A stretch of 64,000 nt of DNA, from positions 434,001 through 498,000 of the forward strand of contig NZ_JBFONW020000002.1 of NCBI RefSeq assembly GCF_040783535.2. The letters run 5' to 3'. Below are positions 9,071-17,030 of this stretch, one piece after another. Each line of letters begins with the position of its first letter. Position 1 is the stretch's first letter. The stretch is from Aestuariibius insulae (GTDB lineage Bacteria; Pseudomonadota; Alphaproteobacteria; Rhodobacterales; Rhodobacteraceae). The position numbers and the translations under genes are program-made. The notes beneath the pieces are model-generated. The model saw only the letters and a list, made by a program, of their open reading frames with translations. It did not search any database and was not told the DNA's origin.

Positions 9071-9152
9071 CAGACGTCCTGGATCAGCGGAACTCGGCGC
9101 GACCCTAGCCGCGCCCCCGATCCACCGCCACCCCCTTGAGCGCACGCCCGCC

Positions 9153-9176
9153 GCGTGTCAGGCAAAGAGGACACGC
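9153..9176 (+). promoter_or_regulatory. Inverted repeat with TGT-N12-ACA core before hemB
   Basis: GCGTGTC (9153-9159) and GACACGC (9170-9176) are perfect 7-bp arms around a 10-base spacer. The core TGT-N12-ACA (9156-9173) has the form of CrtJ/PpsR sites, which are known to control hem and pigment genes by redox in Rhodobacter. It lies 20 bases before the hemB ATG. Only one copy is seen, whereas CrtJ usually binds paired sites. Confidence 0.45.
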
Positions 9177-9196
9177 AAAAGCTTCCGAGGTCCTCC

Positions 9197-10195
9197 ATGC
9201 AGCCCCTCTCCGCCCCCTTCCCCGCCGCCCGGTTTCGCAGGCTCAAGCGGACGGCCGCCTTGCGAAACCTGACGCAGGAAACCACGCTGAGCCCCGCCGA
9301 TTTCATCTGGCCGGTCTTCGTGATGGAGGGGAAGGACGCCGAAGATCCGATCCCGTCGATGCCGGGCGTATCGCGCCTGACACCCGACCGGATTGTTCAG
9401 GCCGCAAAGGAGGCGCAGGCCCTCGGCATTCCCGCGATCTGCCTCTTTCCTTATACCGAACAGGAGCTGAAGACCGAAGACTGCGCCATGGCGTGGGATC
9501 CGGACAACCTGGTCAACCGCACCATCCGCGCGATCAAGAACGCGGTCCCGGAGATCGCCGTGATGACCGATGTTGCGCTCGATCCCTATAACGTCAACGG
9601 CCATGACGGCTTTGTCGTGGACGGCGAGATCCTGAACGACGAAAGCGTCGAGGCGCTTGTCAAGATGTCGCTGGCGCAGGCCGAGGCAGGCGCCGATATC
9701 CTCGGCCCGTCAGACATGATGGACGGCCGCATCGGCGCCATGCGCCAGGCGCTCGAGGCCGAAGGGCATCGCCACGTCACGATCCTGAGTTACGCCGCCA
9801 AGTATGCCTCGGCCTTCTACGGCCCCTTCCGCGATGCGGTCGGCGCCTCCGCCCGCCTTGTGGGCGATAAGAAGACCTATCAGATGAACCCCGGCAATTC
9901 CGACGAGGCGCTGCGCCTGATCGCGCGCGATCTATCGGAGGGCGCGGATATGATCATGGTCAAGCCCGGCATGCCCTATCTCGATATCTGCAGGCGGGCC
10001 AAAGACACGTTCGGAGCCCCGACCTTCGCCTATCAGGTCAGCGGCGAATACGCGATGATCGAAGCCGCCGCCCAAAACGGCTGGCTCGACCGGGAGGCGG
10101 TCATGCTCGAAAGCCTGACCGCCTTCAAACGCGCGGGCTGCGACGGGATCCTCACCTATTTCGCAATCGATGCGGCACGGGCTCTCGCCTCTTGA
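9197..10195 (+). CDS. hemB: Delta-aminolevulinic acid dehydratase (porphobilinogen synthase)
   Basis: A 332-residue cytoplasmic enzyme that condenses two 5-aminolevulinate molecules to porphobilinogen, the second shared step of haem, sirohaem and cobalamin synthesis. The Schiff-base lysines are in LSYAAKYASAFYGPFR and MIMVKPGMPYLD. The metal loop reads DVALDPYNVNGHDGF: the three zinc cysteines of the E. coli and animal enzymes are absent, so this is the zinc-independent type known from Rhodobacter. ATG 9197, preceded by GAGG, is preferred over the upstream in-frame ATG at 9155, which runs through the inverted repeat. It stands divergent from a membrane protein gene. Confidence 0.95.
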   Translation: MQPLSAPFPAARFRRLKRTAALRNLTQETTLSPADFIWPVFVMEGKDAEDPIPSMPGVSRLTPDRIVQAAKEAQALGIPAICLFPYTEQELKTEDCAMAWDPDNLVNRTIRAIKNAVPEIAVMTDVALDPYNVNGHDGFVVDGEILNDESVEALVKMSLAQAEAGADILGPSDMMDGRIGAMRQALEAEGHRHVTILSYAAKYASAFYGPFRDAVGASARLVGDKKTYQMNPGNSDEALRLIARDLSEGADMIMVKPGMPYLDICRRAKDTFGAPTFAYQVSGEYAMIEAAAQNGWLDREAVMLESLTAFKRAGCDGILTYFAIDAARALAS

Positions 10196-10270
10196 TTCGA
10201 CCGCGTCCACGACCCGATCCGGGACCTGTTGCCTGGTTTGCCTGTAACAGGCGTTGAACTATTCCGTCCG

Positions 10271-10308
10271 GTCTTGCGTTAGTCCTCATACGAATAAATA
10301 CGCAAGAC
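10271..10308 (+). promoter_or_regulatory. 9-bp inverted repeat before the hydrolase gene
   Basis: GTCTTGCGT (10271-10279) and ACGCAAGAC (10300-10308) are perfect inverted arms around a 20-base AT-rich spacer, ending 7 bases before the ATG at 10316. It could be a dyad operator or an mRNA stem covering the translation start, where no Shine-Dalgarno is visible. Confidence 0.45.
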
Positions 10309-10315
10309 GACGCCC

Positions 10316-11251
10316 ATGCAGCCCGATATTCCCCTCAAATGGTACCGTCAGGATGGCGAAGGCACGCCTCTCGTTTTTCTTCACGGTCTTTTTGAGACCA
10401 GCGCGATCTGGGATCCTCTGATCGACGGTCTGCCGGAGCTCTCCGCGCCAATGGTTGCCCTGCCTTTGCCCGGGCACAGCTCGCTCGACACGGTGCAAGG
10501 CGTCAGGGAGGCGCTTGCCGGTGACAGCTTCATTGATAGCTATGCCGACACCCTTCGCGGCCTCTTCGGGGACTGCCCCGTGCGCCTTGTTGGGCATTCG
10601 ACCGGCGGCTTCATTTCGCTTCTTCTGGCGCGGCGGCATCCCGATCTGGTGCGCGACATGTGCCTGATCGGAGCGCTCGTCTCCGGTGATCTGGACGGCA
10701 CGCGCCGCCTGTCGATCGGCATCAGCAGCCTGCCCATCCTTGGCCCGCTCACCTTCGGCTGGATGTGCCGCTACTGGCTGACGGATCCCCACCGCTTCCG
10801 CCGCGGGATGGAGGCTGTCTTTGCTCCTGCCGCCACCGATAGCCTCCTGCCCTACCGGATGCGCGGAGAGCTTGCCGCCGTTCCCCCCGAGACGCTGCGT
10901 TTGATGGCGCTTTGGCTTGCGCGGCGCAGCATTCGCGAGACGCTGGCCGAAATCGATCATCCGGCGCTTTGCGTGATCGGCACGCAGGATCCGGTCGTTC
11001 CGCCGGCCCATCAGCTTGGCCTCATCAAGGGACTTCCGAACGGCCACGCGCTTTTGATGAATACCGGCCATCTGCCCTTTCTCGAGGATCCGAACCGCTT
11101 CCGCCGCATCTTCCTCAACTGGCTCGCCAGCGCGCCGGAGCCGCTCAGCGATCCAGCCAGACCGGCGGCCTCCGCGCCTGCCATCCGCGCGTCTCGAGCT
11201 CGGGCACCGCGCTGGGCTCTTCCGGCCATCCAAGGCACAAGTAGCCCGTAA
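10316..11251 (+). CDS. Alpha/beta hydrolase
   Basis: A 311-residue alpha/beta-hydrolase fold protein without a signal peptide. The oxyanion segment is VFLHGLFETSAIWD, the nucleophile elbow GHSTGG, the acid is in VIGTQDPVVP and the histidine in NTGHLPFLED, so the Ser-Asp-His triad is complete. The substrate is unknown. The last 35 or so residues (rich in Ala, Arg, Pro, Ser) lie outside the fold and are encoded antisense to the conserved end of bluB: the two genes overlap tail to tail by 107 bases (11145-11251). A perfect inverted repeat precedes the start. Confidence 0.82.
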   Translation: MQPDIPLKWYRQDGEGTPLVFLHGLFETSAIWDPLIDGLPELSAPMVALPLPGHSSLDTVQGVREALAGDSFIDSYADTLRGLFGDCPVRLVGHSTGGFISLLLARRHPDLVRDMCLIGALVSGDLDGTRRLSIGISSLPILGPLTFGWMCRYWLTDPHRFRRGMEAVFAPAATDSLLPYRMRGELAAVPPETLRLMALWLARRSIRETLAEIDHPALCVIGTQDPVVPPAHQLGLIKGLPNGHALLMNTGHLPFLEDPNRFRRIFLNWLASAPEPLSDPARPAASAPAIRASRARAPRWALPAIQGTSSP

Positions 11252-11768
11252 GCTGCCAGCCTGCAGGCACATCCAAAGCCTCGCGCACCGCCTCGGGATC
11301 GAGGATCGACACCCAGCCCACACCGACACCCTCGGCCCGCGCGGTCAGCCAGAGCGTATGGATTGCCATCACCGTCGAATAGGTCAGCATCTCGGGCATC
11401 GTCTGCCGCCCGAGCCCGCGCCCTTCGACAGGTTCGGGATCGGTGAACACCGCAAGATGCACCGGCGCTTCGCGCAGCCCCGCCAGCTTGAGCTCGGCAT
11501 AGGCCGCCCGCGCCGCGCCGTCGTAGCCGTCTGCCGCCGCGCGATTGCAGGCCTCGAACGACGCCAGAACCCGTCTTCGCGCCGCCTCGCTCCGGACCCG
11601 TACGAACCGCCAGGGCTGGGCGTTCCCGACCGATGGCGCACGCGCGACCGACGCTTCGATCCGGCCCATCACCTCGTCCGGGACCGGATCCGTCCGGAAA
11701 TGCCGGACATCCCGGCGCCAGGTGAGGACCTCCTCAAGACAGGCCCGGTGCGTGTCGGTCAACTCCAT
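11145..11768 (-). CDS. bluB: 5,6-dimethylbenzimidazole synthase
   Basis: A 207-residue flavin-destructase of the nitroreductase fold. BluB uses O2 to cannibalise FMNH2 into 5,6-dimethylbenzimidazole, the lower ligand of vitamin B12. Family signatures seen: VLTWRRDVRHFRTDPVPDE at the N-terminus, PSVGNAQPWRFVRV, GVGVGWVSILDP and the ending CLGWPEEPSAVPELETRGWQ. The ATG at 11768 (MELTDTHRACLEEV) fits the family better than the upstream ATG at 11822. It is separated from the cobalamin genes at 32.7-36.7 kb, and its 3' end overlaps the hydrolase gene on the other strand. Confidence 0.92.
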   Translation of the reverse strand: MELTDTHRACLEEVLTWRRDVRHFRTDPVPDEVMGRIEASVARAPSVGNAQPWRFVRVRSEAARRRVLASFEACNRAAADGYDGAARAAYAELKLAGLREAPVHLAVFTDPEPVEGRGLGRQTMPEMLTYSTVMAIHTLWLTARAEGVGVGWVSILDPEAVREALDVPAGWQLTGYLCLGWPEEPSAVPELETRGWQARRPPVWLDR

Positions 11769-11825
11769 TCCTGCCCCGTATCCCAACCCGGCCCCTCGCA
11801 GCAACCGGCCGAATAGCGCCAAGAC

Positions 11826-11850
11826 CGCACGGACCTCGCAAAACCGTGCG
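11826..11850 (-). promoter_or_regulatory. Inverted repeat upstream of bluB
   Basis: CGCACGG (11826-11832) and CCGTGCG (11844-11850) form a perfect 7-bp dyad with an 11-base spacer, about 58 bases upstream of the bluB ATG. It could be an operator or a 5'-UTR stem. It is not a cobalamin riboswitch; the space is too small. Confidence 0.35.
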
Positions 11851-11949
11851 CGCGCCCCTACCCATAGGCATCGACAGGCTTGGAAATACAGGTTATGGTA
11901 GGCTCAGATCGATCATCAAGATCGGCACCCACTGGCAGAGAGCAGACTT

Positions 11950-12510
11950 ATGCATACCTTTACCCGTCGCGGCGTCCTAGCGGGCGCCCTGGCTGCAACC
12001 ACCGTCCTGGCCGCCTGCGGCAACGGCATCGGAAGCTCGGGCTCCAACGTCATCGACGCCCGCACCGACAGCACGCTGTCCTTCATGTACCGCGAATACC
12101 CCTCGACCCGGCAGATCGCTGAAAAATCCAGCGGAATCCTGGTCATGCCTGTCGTGACGGAAGCCGGGCTTGGCTTTGGCGGCGCCTACGGACGCGGCGC
12201 CTTGCGGGTGCAGGACACGACAGTGGACTACTATTCCGCTCTCTCGGCCTCCGCCGGTTTGCAGATCGGAGCGCAGCAATACGCCCATGTCCTGTTCTTC
12301 ATGACGGATGAGGCGCTTTACAACTTCCGCCGCGCCCCCGGCTGGGCCGCCGGAGCGGATGTCGAATATGCCTTCGCCGATCAGGCCGAGATGCTGCGCG
12401 CCGAAACGACGACAACGACGGCCCCGGTCATCGCTGTCGTCTTCGCCCAGACCGGTCTGCGCGCGGGCGCGACGCTCGAGGGCACCAAGTATACGCGCAT
12501 CATTCCTTGA
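11950..12510 (+). CDS. SYLF-domain (YSC84-like) lipoprotein
   Basis: A 186-residue exported protein. The N-terminus is basic with twin arginines (HTFTRRGVLAG), then a hydrophobic run and the lipobox LAAC with the lipidated Cys near residue 23. The mature part carries a SYLF lipid-binding domain: IAEKSSGILVMPVVTEAG, GFGGAYGRGALRV and GLQIGAQQYAHVLFF. Such proteins bind phosphoinositides in eukaryotes; bacterial roles are poorly defined, and an envelope lipid-binding role is inferred. A TTTTTA-type Thr run (residues about 155) is unusual. Its 3' end overlaps the convergent DUF2254 gene by 11 bases. Confidence 0.8.
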   Translation: MHTFTRRGVLAGALAATTVLAACGNGIGSSGSNVIDARTDSTLSFMYREYPSTRQIAEKSSGILVMPVVTEAGLGFGGAYGRGALRVQDTTVDYYSALSASAGLQIGAQQYAHVLFFMTDEALYNFRRAPGWAAGADVEYAFADQAEMLRAETTTTTAPVIAVVFAQTGLRAGATLEGTKYTRIIP

Positions 12511-13840
12511 CCAGGCTCGGAGCGGTATCCTGCCGCTCCACCGCCTCGATCACGCGCGTATCGGTTACGTCCCGCAAACGTGTCTTGTCAGGCGCGAACT
12601 CCATACCCTCCGTCGCCCGCTCGAACTCCACCTGGGCCGCCTCGAACGCGGCGTTGGACATTCGCTCGTCCGGATGATCCATCAAGGCTTGCAGGGATTT
12701 CTGCAGCCTCTGCTGCACCTCGATCATCGCCGATCCATCCCGCGCGAGCGATCCGAACCCATCCTCGATCAGCTCTACTGGTGACAAGGGAGGCACCCAA
12801 AGCCGCTTGTATTGCGGCGCTTCCTCGCTGTTGCGCTCGTCATGGTATCCGATCAGGAGCCGCGTCAGCCGGGTAATGACGTCAATCGCCGTGCCTGGAT
12901 CGTTGATCCCCGGCGACAGCGCCTTGGACGCGATCTCGCCCAGAACCATCAGCCCGAACCGCGGATCCTGATTGTAGGTCCGCACATCCCCGCGTACGAT
13001 ATGCGCTCCGACGACCTCCGCGATGTCCCTGTCATCCTCAAGATCCTCGTCGCGGTCGCCCTGATCGGCCACCAGAGCGATCTCCTGCCCCTCGACGACG
13101 AAGGATCCGATCTCCCGCGTGAGGTAGATATGGAACCCATGCCGCTCTGCCGCCGCGTCGAGCGCCTCTTCGTAGATATGTTGGATGTATCCTGTCTGGT
13201 CCGACTTGATGACGACCGCATCCTCGGGGATCTCGGTCTCCTCGGTCAGCGCATGGGCTCCGAGGCACGGCATCGACAGCCGCTCTTCGAACTGCTGGCA
13301 GGTGATATTCTCCACCTGCCGGGTCGAGGCGATGAGGCTACCGAAGGTCTGCAGATGCAGCGTCCAGCGCACCAGCGAATAGACGATCAGGATCAGCACC
13401 AGAACAGTCGTCGCGAACAGAACGAATGCCTGATCGTCGGTGAAGACATGCAGCTCCCGCAGGACGATCCCGGTCAGCGCATAGACATAGGCCCCGATAA
13501 AGGTCGACAGCGTATTCTGCGTCGTTGGATCCTGCATGATGAGCCGGTGGATCCGGGGCGTCCATTGCGAGGCCGAGGACCGAAAAACGCTGACCATTAC
13601 CGTCAGCGAAAAGATCGTCGCCGCCAGCATCGCATTGGCGATCAGATCAAGCAGCCGGTCCGCCGCATCCCCCGAAACGTAAGTGGCCAGAGCGTCGGGA
13701 ATAAAGGGCTCGATCACCTGCGTAAACGCGATGACGGCAAGCGCCAGCAGCCCCATGAGACCCGTTCGAACCCAAAGCTTGCGCCAGTAGGTAATCGCAA
13801 GACGCAAAAGCGTGCGCGGTAACGTTATTAATCTGTCCAT
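12500..13840 (-). CDS. DUF2254 membrane protein
   Basis: About 446 residues with four N-terminal transmembrane segments and a large soluble C-terminal part, matching the DUF2254 family of predicted membrane proteins (COG4325). Recognisable stretches are FSLTVMVSVFRSSASQWTPR, TTQNTLSTFIGAYVYAL and ALSPGINDPGTAIDVITRL. No function is established; a channel-like role has been guessed from topology. The start is uncertain: ATG at 13840 (MDRLITLPRTLLRL) is chosen because it precedes the hydrophobic core directly, while ATGs at 13888 and 13903 would add a short soluble extension across a possible operator. The end overlaps the SYLF gene by 11 bases. Confidence 0.8.
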   Translation of the reverse strand: MDRLITLPRTLLRLAITYWRKLWVRTGLMGLLALAVIAFTQVIEPFIPDALATYVSGDAADRLLDLIANAMLAATIFSLTVMVSVFRSSASQWTPRIHRLIMQDPTTQNTLSTFIGAYVYALTGIVLRELHVFTDDQAFVLFATTVLVLILIVYSLVRWTLHLQTFGSLIASTRQVENITCQQFEERLSMPCLGAHALTEETEIPEDAVVIKSDQTGYIQHIYEEALDAAAERHGFHIYLTREIGSFVVEGQEIALVADQGDRDEDLEDDRDIAEVVGAHIVRGDVRTYNQDPRFGLMVLGEIASKALSPGINDPGTAIDVITRLTRLLIGYHDERNSEEAPQYKRLWVPPLSPVELIEDGFGSLARDGSAMIEVQQRLQKSLQALMDHPDERMSNAAFEAAQVEFERATEGMEFAPDKTRLRDVTDTRVIEAVERQDTAPSLVKE

Positions 13841-13885
13841 CGCTATTAACGCGCAAATCTCCGGCGAGGTCCGTCTGACTCCCTT

Positions 13886-13904
13886 CATGTCGCAATCAGA
13901 CATG
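13886..13904 (+). promoter_or_regulatory. Palindrome in the divergent DUF2254/dehydrogenase promoter
   Basis: CATGTC (13886-13891) and GACATG (13899-13904) are perfect 6-bp arms with a 7-base spacer. The 19-bp dyad is the size of a GntR- or TetR-type operator and lies about 58 bases upstream of the dehydrogenase ATG. No regulator gene is adjacent. Confidence 0.35.
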
Positions 13905-13962
13905 TTCAGCGCTCTTTTGCGCGCCTAGGGTCGGGCAAGGACCAGCAAGGGGAGCCGCCACC

Positions 13963-16371
13963 ATGAAAACCACCACCCGCGTTGTCGTGATCGGCGGCGG
14001 CGTCGTCGGATGCTCCGTCCTCTATCACCTGACCAAGCTTGGCTGGTCAGACGTCATGCTGATCGAACGGTCCGAGCTGACATCGGGTTCGACTTGGCAC
14101 GCGGCGGGCGGCTTTCACACGCTCAACGGCGACACCAACATGGCCGCCCTGCAAGGATACACGATCGGCCTTTACCGTGAACTCGAGGAACTCACCGGCG
14201 TCTCCTGCGGCCTGCACCATGTCGGCGGCATCACTCTGGCGGACACGCCAGAGCGGCTCGACATGCTCAAAGCTGAACGCGCCAAGCACCGCTATATGGG
14301 CCTCGATACCGAGATCCTGACCCCCGCCGAGATCAAAGAGCGCGCCGAGCTGGTAAATATCGACGGCATCCTCGGCGGCCTCTACGATCCGCTCGACGGC
14401 CATCTCGACCCGTCCGGCACGACGCAGGCCTATGCCAAGGCCGCCAAGATGGGCGGCGCCGAAATCGTCCTGCACAACCGCGTGCTCGAGACGAACCAGC
14501 GCCCCGACGGCACCTGGGACATCGTCACCGAGAAAGGGACGATCCATACCGAACACGTGGTCAATGCCGGCGGGCTCTGGGCGCGCGAGGTCGGCGCGAT
14601 GGCGGGGCTCTATTTGCCGCTGCTGCCGATGGCGCACCAATATCTCATCACCGAAGAGATCCCCGAACTGGCCGCCCGCGACACCGAGGTGTCGCATATC
14701 ATCGATCCGGGCGGCGAGAGCTACCTACGGCAAGAGGGCAAGGGCCTGTGCATCGGCTTTTACGAGCAGCCCTGCGAGCCATGGTCCGTCGACAAAACGC
14801 CCTGGGATTTCGGCCACGAGCTGCTGAACGACCAGTTCGAAAAGATCGAGGACAGCATCGCCTTCGCCTATAACCGCTTCCCAATCCTCGAAACCGCAGG
14901 CATCAAATCGGTGATCCACGGCCCCTTCACTTTCGCCCCCGATGGCAATCCACTTGTCGGTCCCGTCCCGGGCGTCCGGAATTACTGGTCCGCCTGCGCC
15001 GTCATGGCAGGCTTCTCGCAAGGCGGCGGCGTCGGTCTGACGCTTGCCCAGTGGATGATCGAGGGAGAGCCGGAGCGGAACGTCATGGCGCTCGATGTGG
15101 CGCGCTTCGGCGACTGGACGACGCCGGGCTATACCGTCCCGAAGGTGATCGAGAACTACCAGCGCCGCTTCTCCGTCTCCTACCCCAACGAGGAACTGCC
15201 CGCCGCCCGCCCCTTCCGCACCACGCCGATGTACGACATCCTCAAAGGTCTTGGCGCGGTCTTCGGCGCGCAATACGGGCTCGAAGTCCCGAACTATTTC
15301 GCTCAAGGGGACGAGCCGACCTTCGAGGATCCGACCTTCCGCCGCTCGAACGCCTGGGACGCGATCCGGCGCGAGGTCAAGGCCGTCCGGGGCAGCGTCG
15401 GCATCAACGAGATTCAGAATTTCGGCAAATACCGCGTCACTGGTCCAGAGGCGCGCGCATGGCTCGACCGCATCTTCGCGGGCCATATCCCGCAGCCGGG
15501 CCGGGTGTCCCTGACGCCGATGCTCTCGCCCGAAGGCCGCCTTTTCGGGGATTTCACCGTCTCCTGCCTGGACGAGACGACCTTCCATCTGACCGCGTCC
15601 TACGGCGCTCAAGGGATGCACTGGCGCTGGTTTAAGGCCAACCAGACGGACGGCGTCGAAATCCAGAACATCTCCGATCACCTGAACGGCTTTCAGATTG
15701 CAGGCCCCCGCGCCCGCGACCTGCTTTCCGCCTGCACCCGGACGGACATCTCGGACATGCGGTTCATGGATGTGCGCCGCCTGACCGTTGGGATGGCCGA
15801 CACCCATGTCCAGCGCGTCAGCTATACCGGCGATCTGGGCTACGAGATCTACTGCGACCCCACCTCACAGCGCGCCCTCTGGAGCACGCTTTGGGAGGCC
15901 GGACAGTCCATGGACATCACACCGTTCGGCATGCGGGCGATGATGTCGCTCAGGCTCGACAAGTTTTTCGGCTCCTGGCTGCGCGAATATTCCCCCGACT
16001 ATACCGCCGCGGAAACCGGGCTCGACCGGTTCATCTCGTTCAAGAAGAACACCGCCTTCATTGGCCGCGATGCTGCCGAACGCGAGCGCTCTGACGGGGC
16101 CAAGCGCATCCTCGTTCCGTTCAAGGTCGAAGCCGACGGCGCGGATGTCGTTGCCGATGAGCCGATCTGGATCGATGGCCGCGTGCAGGGCTTCTGCACA
16201 TCGGGCGGATACTCGCATCACAGCGATACCTCGGTCGCCTTGGGCCTTGTGCCGACCGAGACCGCCAAACCCGGCCTGACCGCCGAGATCGAGATCCTCG
16301 GCCAGATGCGCCCCGCCGTCATGCTGACCGAGCCGCTCTTCGACCCCGATGGATCGCGCATGCGGGCGTGA
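13963..16371 (+). CDS. Dimethylglycine/sarcosine dehydrogenase-like flavoprotein with GcvT domain
   Basis: An 802-residue two-part enzyme. Residues 1-390 or so form a FAD-dependent DAO-fold oxidoreductase: the Rossmann motif VVVIGGGVVGCSVLYHL at residue 7, then STWHAAGGFHTLNGD, the segment around the covalent FAD histidine in this family. After a FAO_M-like linker, residues from about 440 onward form a GcvT-type aminomethyltransferase domain (SLTPMLSPEGRLFGDFTVS, SYTGDLGYEIYCDP). Such enzymes demethylate dimethylglycine or sarcosine and pass the methyl unit to tetrahydrofolate, in glycine betaine or choline catabolism. The exact N-methylated substrate is not certain. SD GGGGAG precedes the start. 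The next gene overlaps by 4 bases. Confidence 0.85.
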   Translation: MKTTTRVVVIGGGVVGCSVLYHLTKLGWSDVMLIERSELTSGSTWHAAGGFHTLNGDTNMAALQGYTIGLYRELEELTGVSCGLHHVGGITLADTPERLDMLKAERAKHRYMGLDTEILTPAEIKERAELVNIDGILGGLYDPLDGHLDPSGTTQAYAKAAKMGGAEIVLHNRVLETNQRPDGTWDIVTEKGTIHTEHVVNAGGLWAREVGAMAGLYLPLLPMAHQYLITEEIPELAARDTEVSHIIDPGGESYLRQEGKGLCIGFYEQPCEPWSVDKTPWDFGHELLNDQFEKIEDSIAFAYNRFPILETAGIKSVIHGPFTFAPDGNPLVGPVPGVRNYWSACAVMAGFSQGGGVGLTLAQWMIEGEPERNVMALDVARFGDWTTPGYTVPKVIENYQRRFSVSYPNEELPAARPFRTTPMYDILKGLGAVFGAQYGLEVPNYFAQGDEPTFEDPTFRRSNAWDAIRREVKAVRGSVGINEIQNFGKYRVTGPEARAWLDRIFAGHIPQPGRVSLTPMLSPEGRLFGDFTVSCLDETTFHLTASYGAQGMHWRWFKANQTDGVEIQNISDHLNGFQIAGPRARDLLSACTRTDISDMRFMDVRRLTVGMADTHVQRVSYTGDLGYEIYCDPTSQRALWSTLWEAGQSMDITPFGMRAMMSLRLDKFFGSWLREYSPDYTAAETGLDRFISFKKNTAFIGRDAAERERSDGAKRILVPFKVEADGADVVADEPIWIDGRVQGFCTSGGYSHHSDTSVALGLVPTETAKPGLTAEIEILGQMRPAVMLTEPLFDPDGSRMRA

Positions 16372-16982
16372 TAGCCATGACCAAGACGATCCCGATCCTG
16401 CTTCTGGCCGCCGGAGCCTCCACCCGGATGCGCGGGCGCGACAAGCTGCTCGAGCGGATCGATGGCAGGCCCCTCCTCCTGCGCCAGACCGACGCGGCAT
16501 TGGCCACAGGGCACCCCGTATTCGTCGCCCTGCCCGATTTGAACCATGCCCGCAGCGCCTTGCTGGCCGATCACCCGGTAACACGAATTCCCTGCTCGGA
16601 CAGCGCCGAGGGTCTGTCCGGAACATTGCGCAACATCATCAGCGCCTTGCCCGAAGACACGTCGGCGGCCCTTCTCCTCCTCGCCGATCTGCCTGAGATC
16701 ACCGCCAGCGACATCGAGACGGTTCTCACCGCTCAAACGCTTGAGTCGGACGCCCTCATATGGCGCGGCGCGACGCAGGACCGGCATCCCGGCCATCCGA
16801 TCCTAATCGCCGCACAGCTATTCCCCGAATTCCAGCTGCTGACAGGCGATACAGGCGGCCAGCCCGTCCTGAAACGACATACGGACCGAACCGTCCTTGT
16901 CCCGCTCCCCGGCAATCGCGCCCGGCTGGATCTCGACACGCCCGAAGACTGGGCCGACTGGCGCGCCTCGAGGACCCGGTAG
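16368..16982 (+). CDS. MobA/MocA-like nucleotidyltransferase
   Basis: A 204-residue NTP transferase of the MobA-like family. The N-terminal signature ILLLAAGASTRMRGRDKLLE is the nucleotide-binding loop with its metal-linked Arg and Lys, and LLADLPEIT carries the DxP-like metal site. Relatives such as MocA add CMP to molybdopterin; others have unrelated sugar or cofactor targets, so the substrate is open. The start is GTG 16368, overlapping the dehydrogenase stop (GTGA), or ATG 16377. Coupling with the upstream flavoenzyme is likely, though a functional link is not obvious. A strong hairpin follows. Confidence 0.8.
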   Translation: MIAMTKTIPILLLAAGASTRMRGRDKLLERIDGRPLLLRQTDAALATGHPVFVALPDLNHARSALLADHPVTRIPCSDSAEGLSGTLRNIISALPEDTSAALLLLADLPEITASDIETVLTAQTLESDALIWRGATQDRHPGHPILIAAQLFPEFQLLTGDTGGQPVLKRHTDRTVLVPLPGNRARLDLDTPEDWADWRASRTR

Positions 16983-16986
16983 AGAA

Positions 16987-17007
16987 AGGGGCCATCGCGG
17001 CCCCTTC
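16987..17007. terminator. Bidirectional terminator-like hairpin
   Basis: AAGGGGCC (16987-16994) and GGCCCCTT (17000-17007) form a perfect 8-bp stem with a 5-base loop between two convergent genes, the MobA-like transferase and the RTX/Hint protein. The A and T ends give short U tracts on both strands. Confidence 0.75.
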
Positions 17008-17030
17008 CCTTTGCCGTACTCCCGCAGCAT

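Noticed and set aside
11925..11945. CCACTGG, resembling a B12-box core
   Set aside because: Only the short core matches, it lies before the SYLF lipoprotein gene on the plus strand and not before bluB, and there is no room for a riboswitch.
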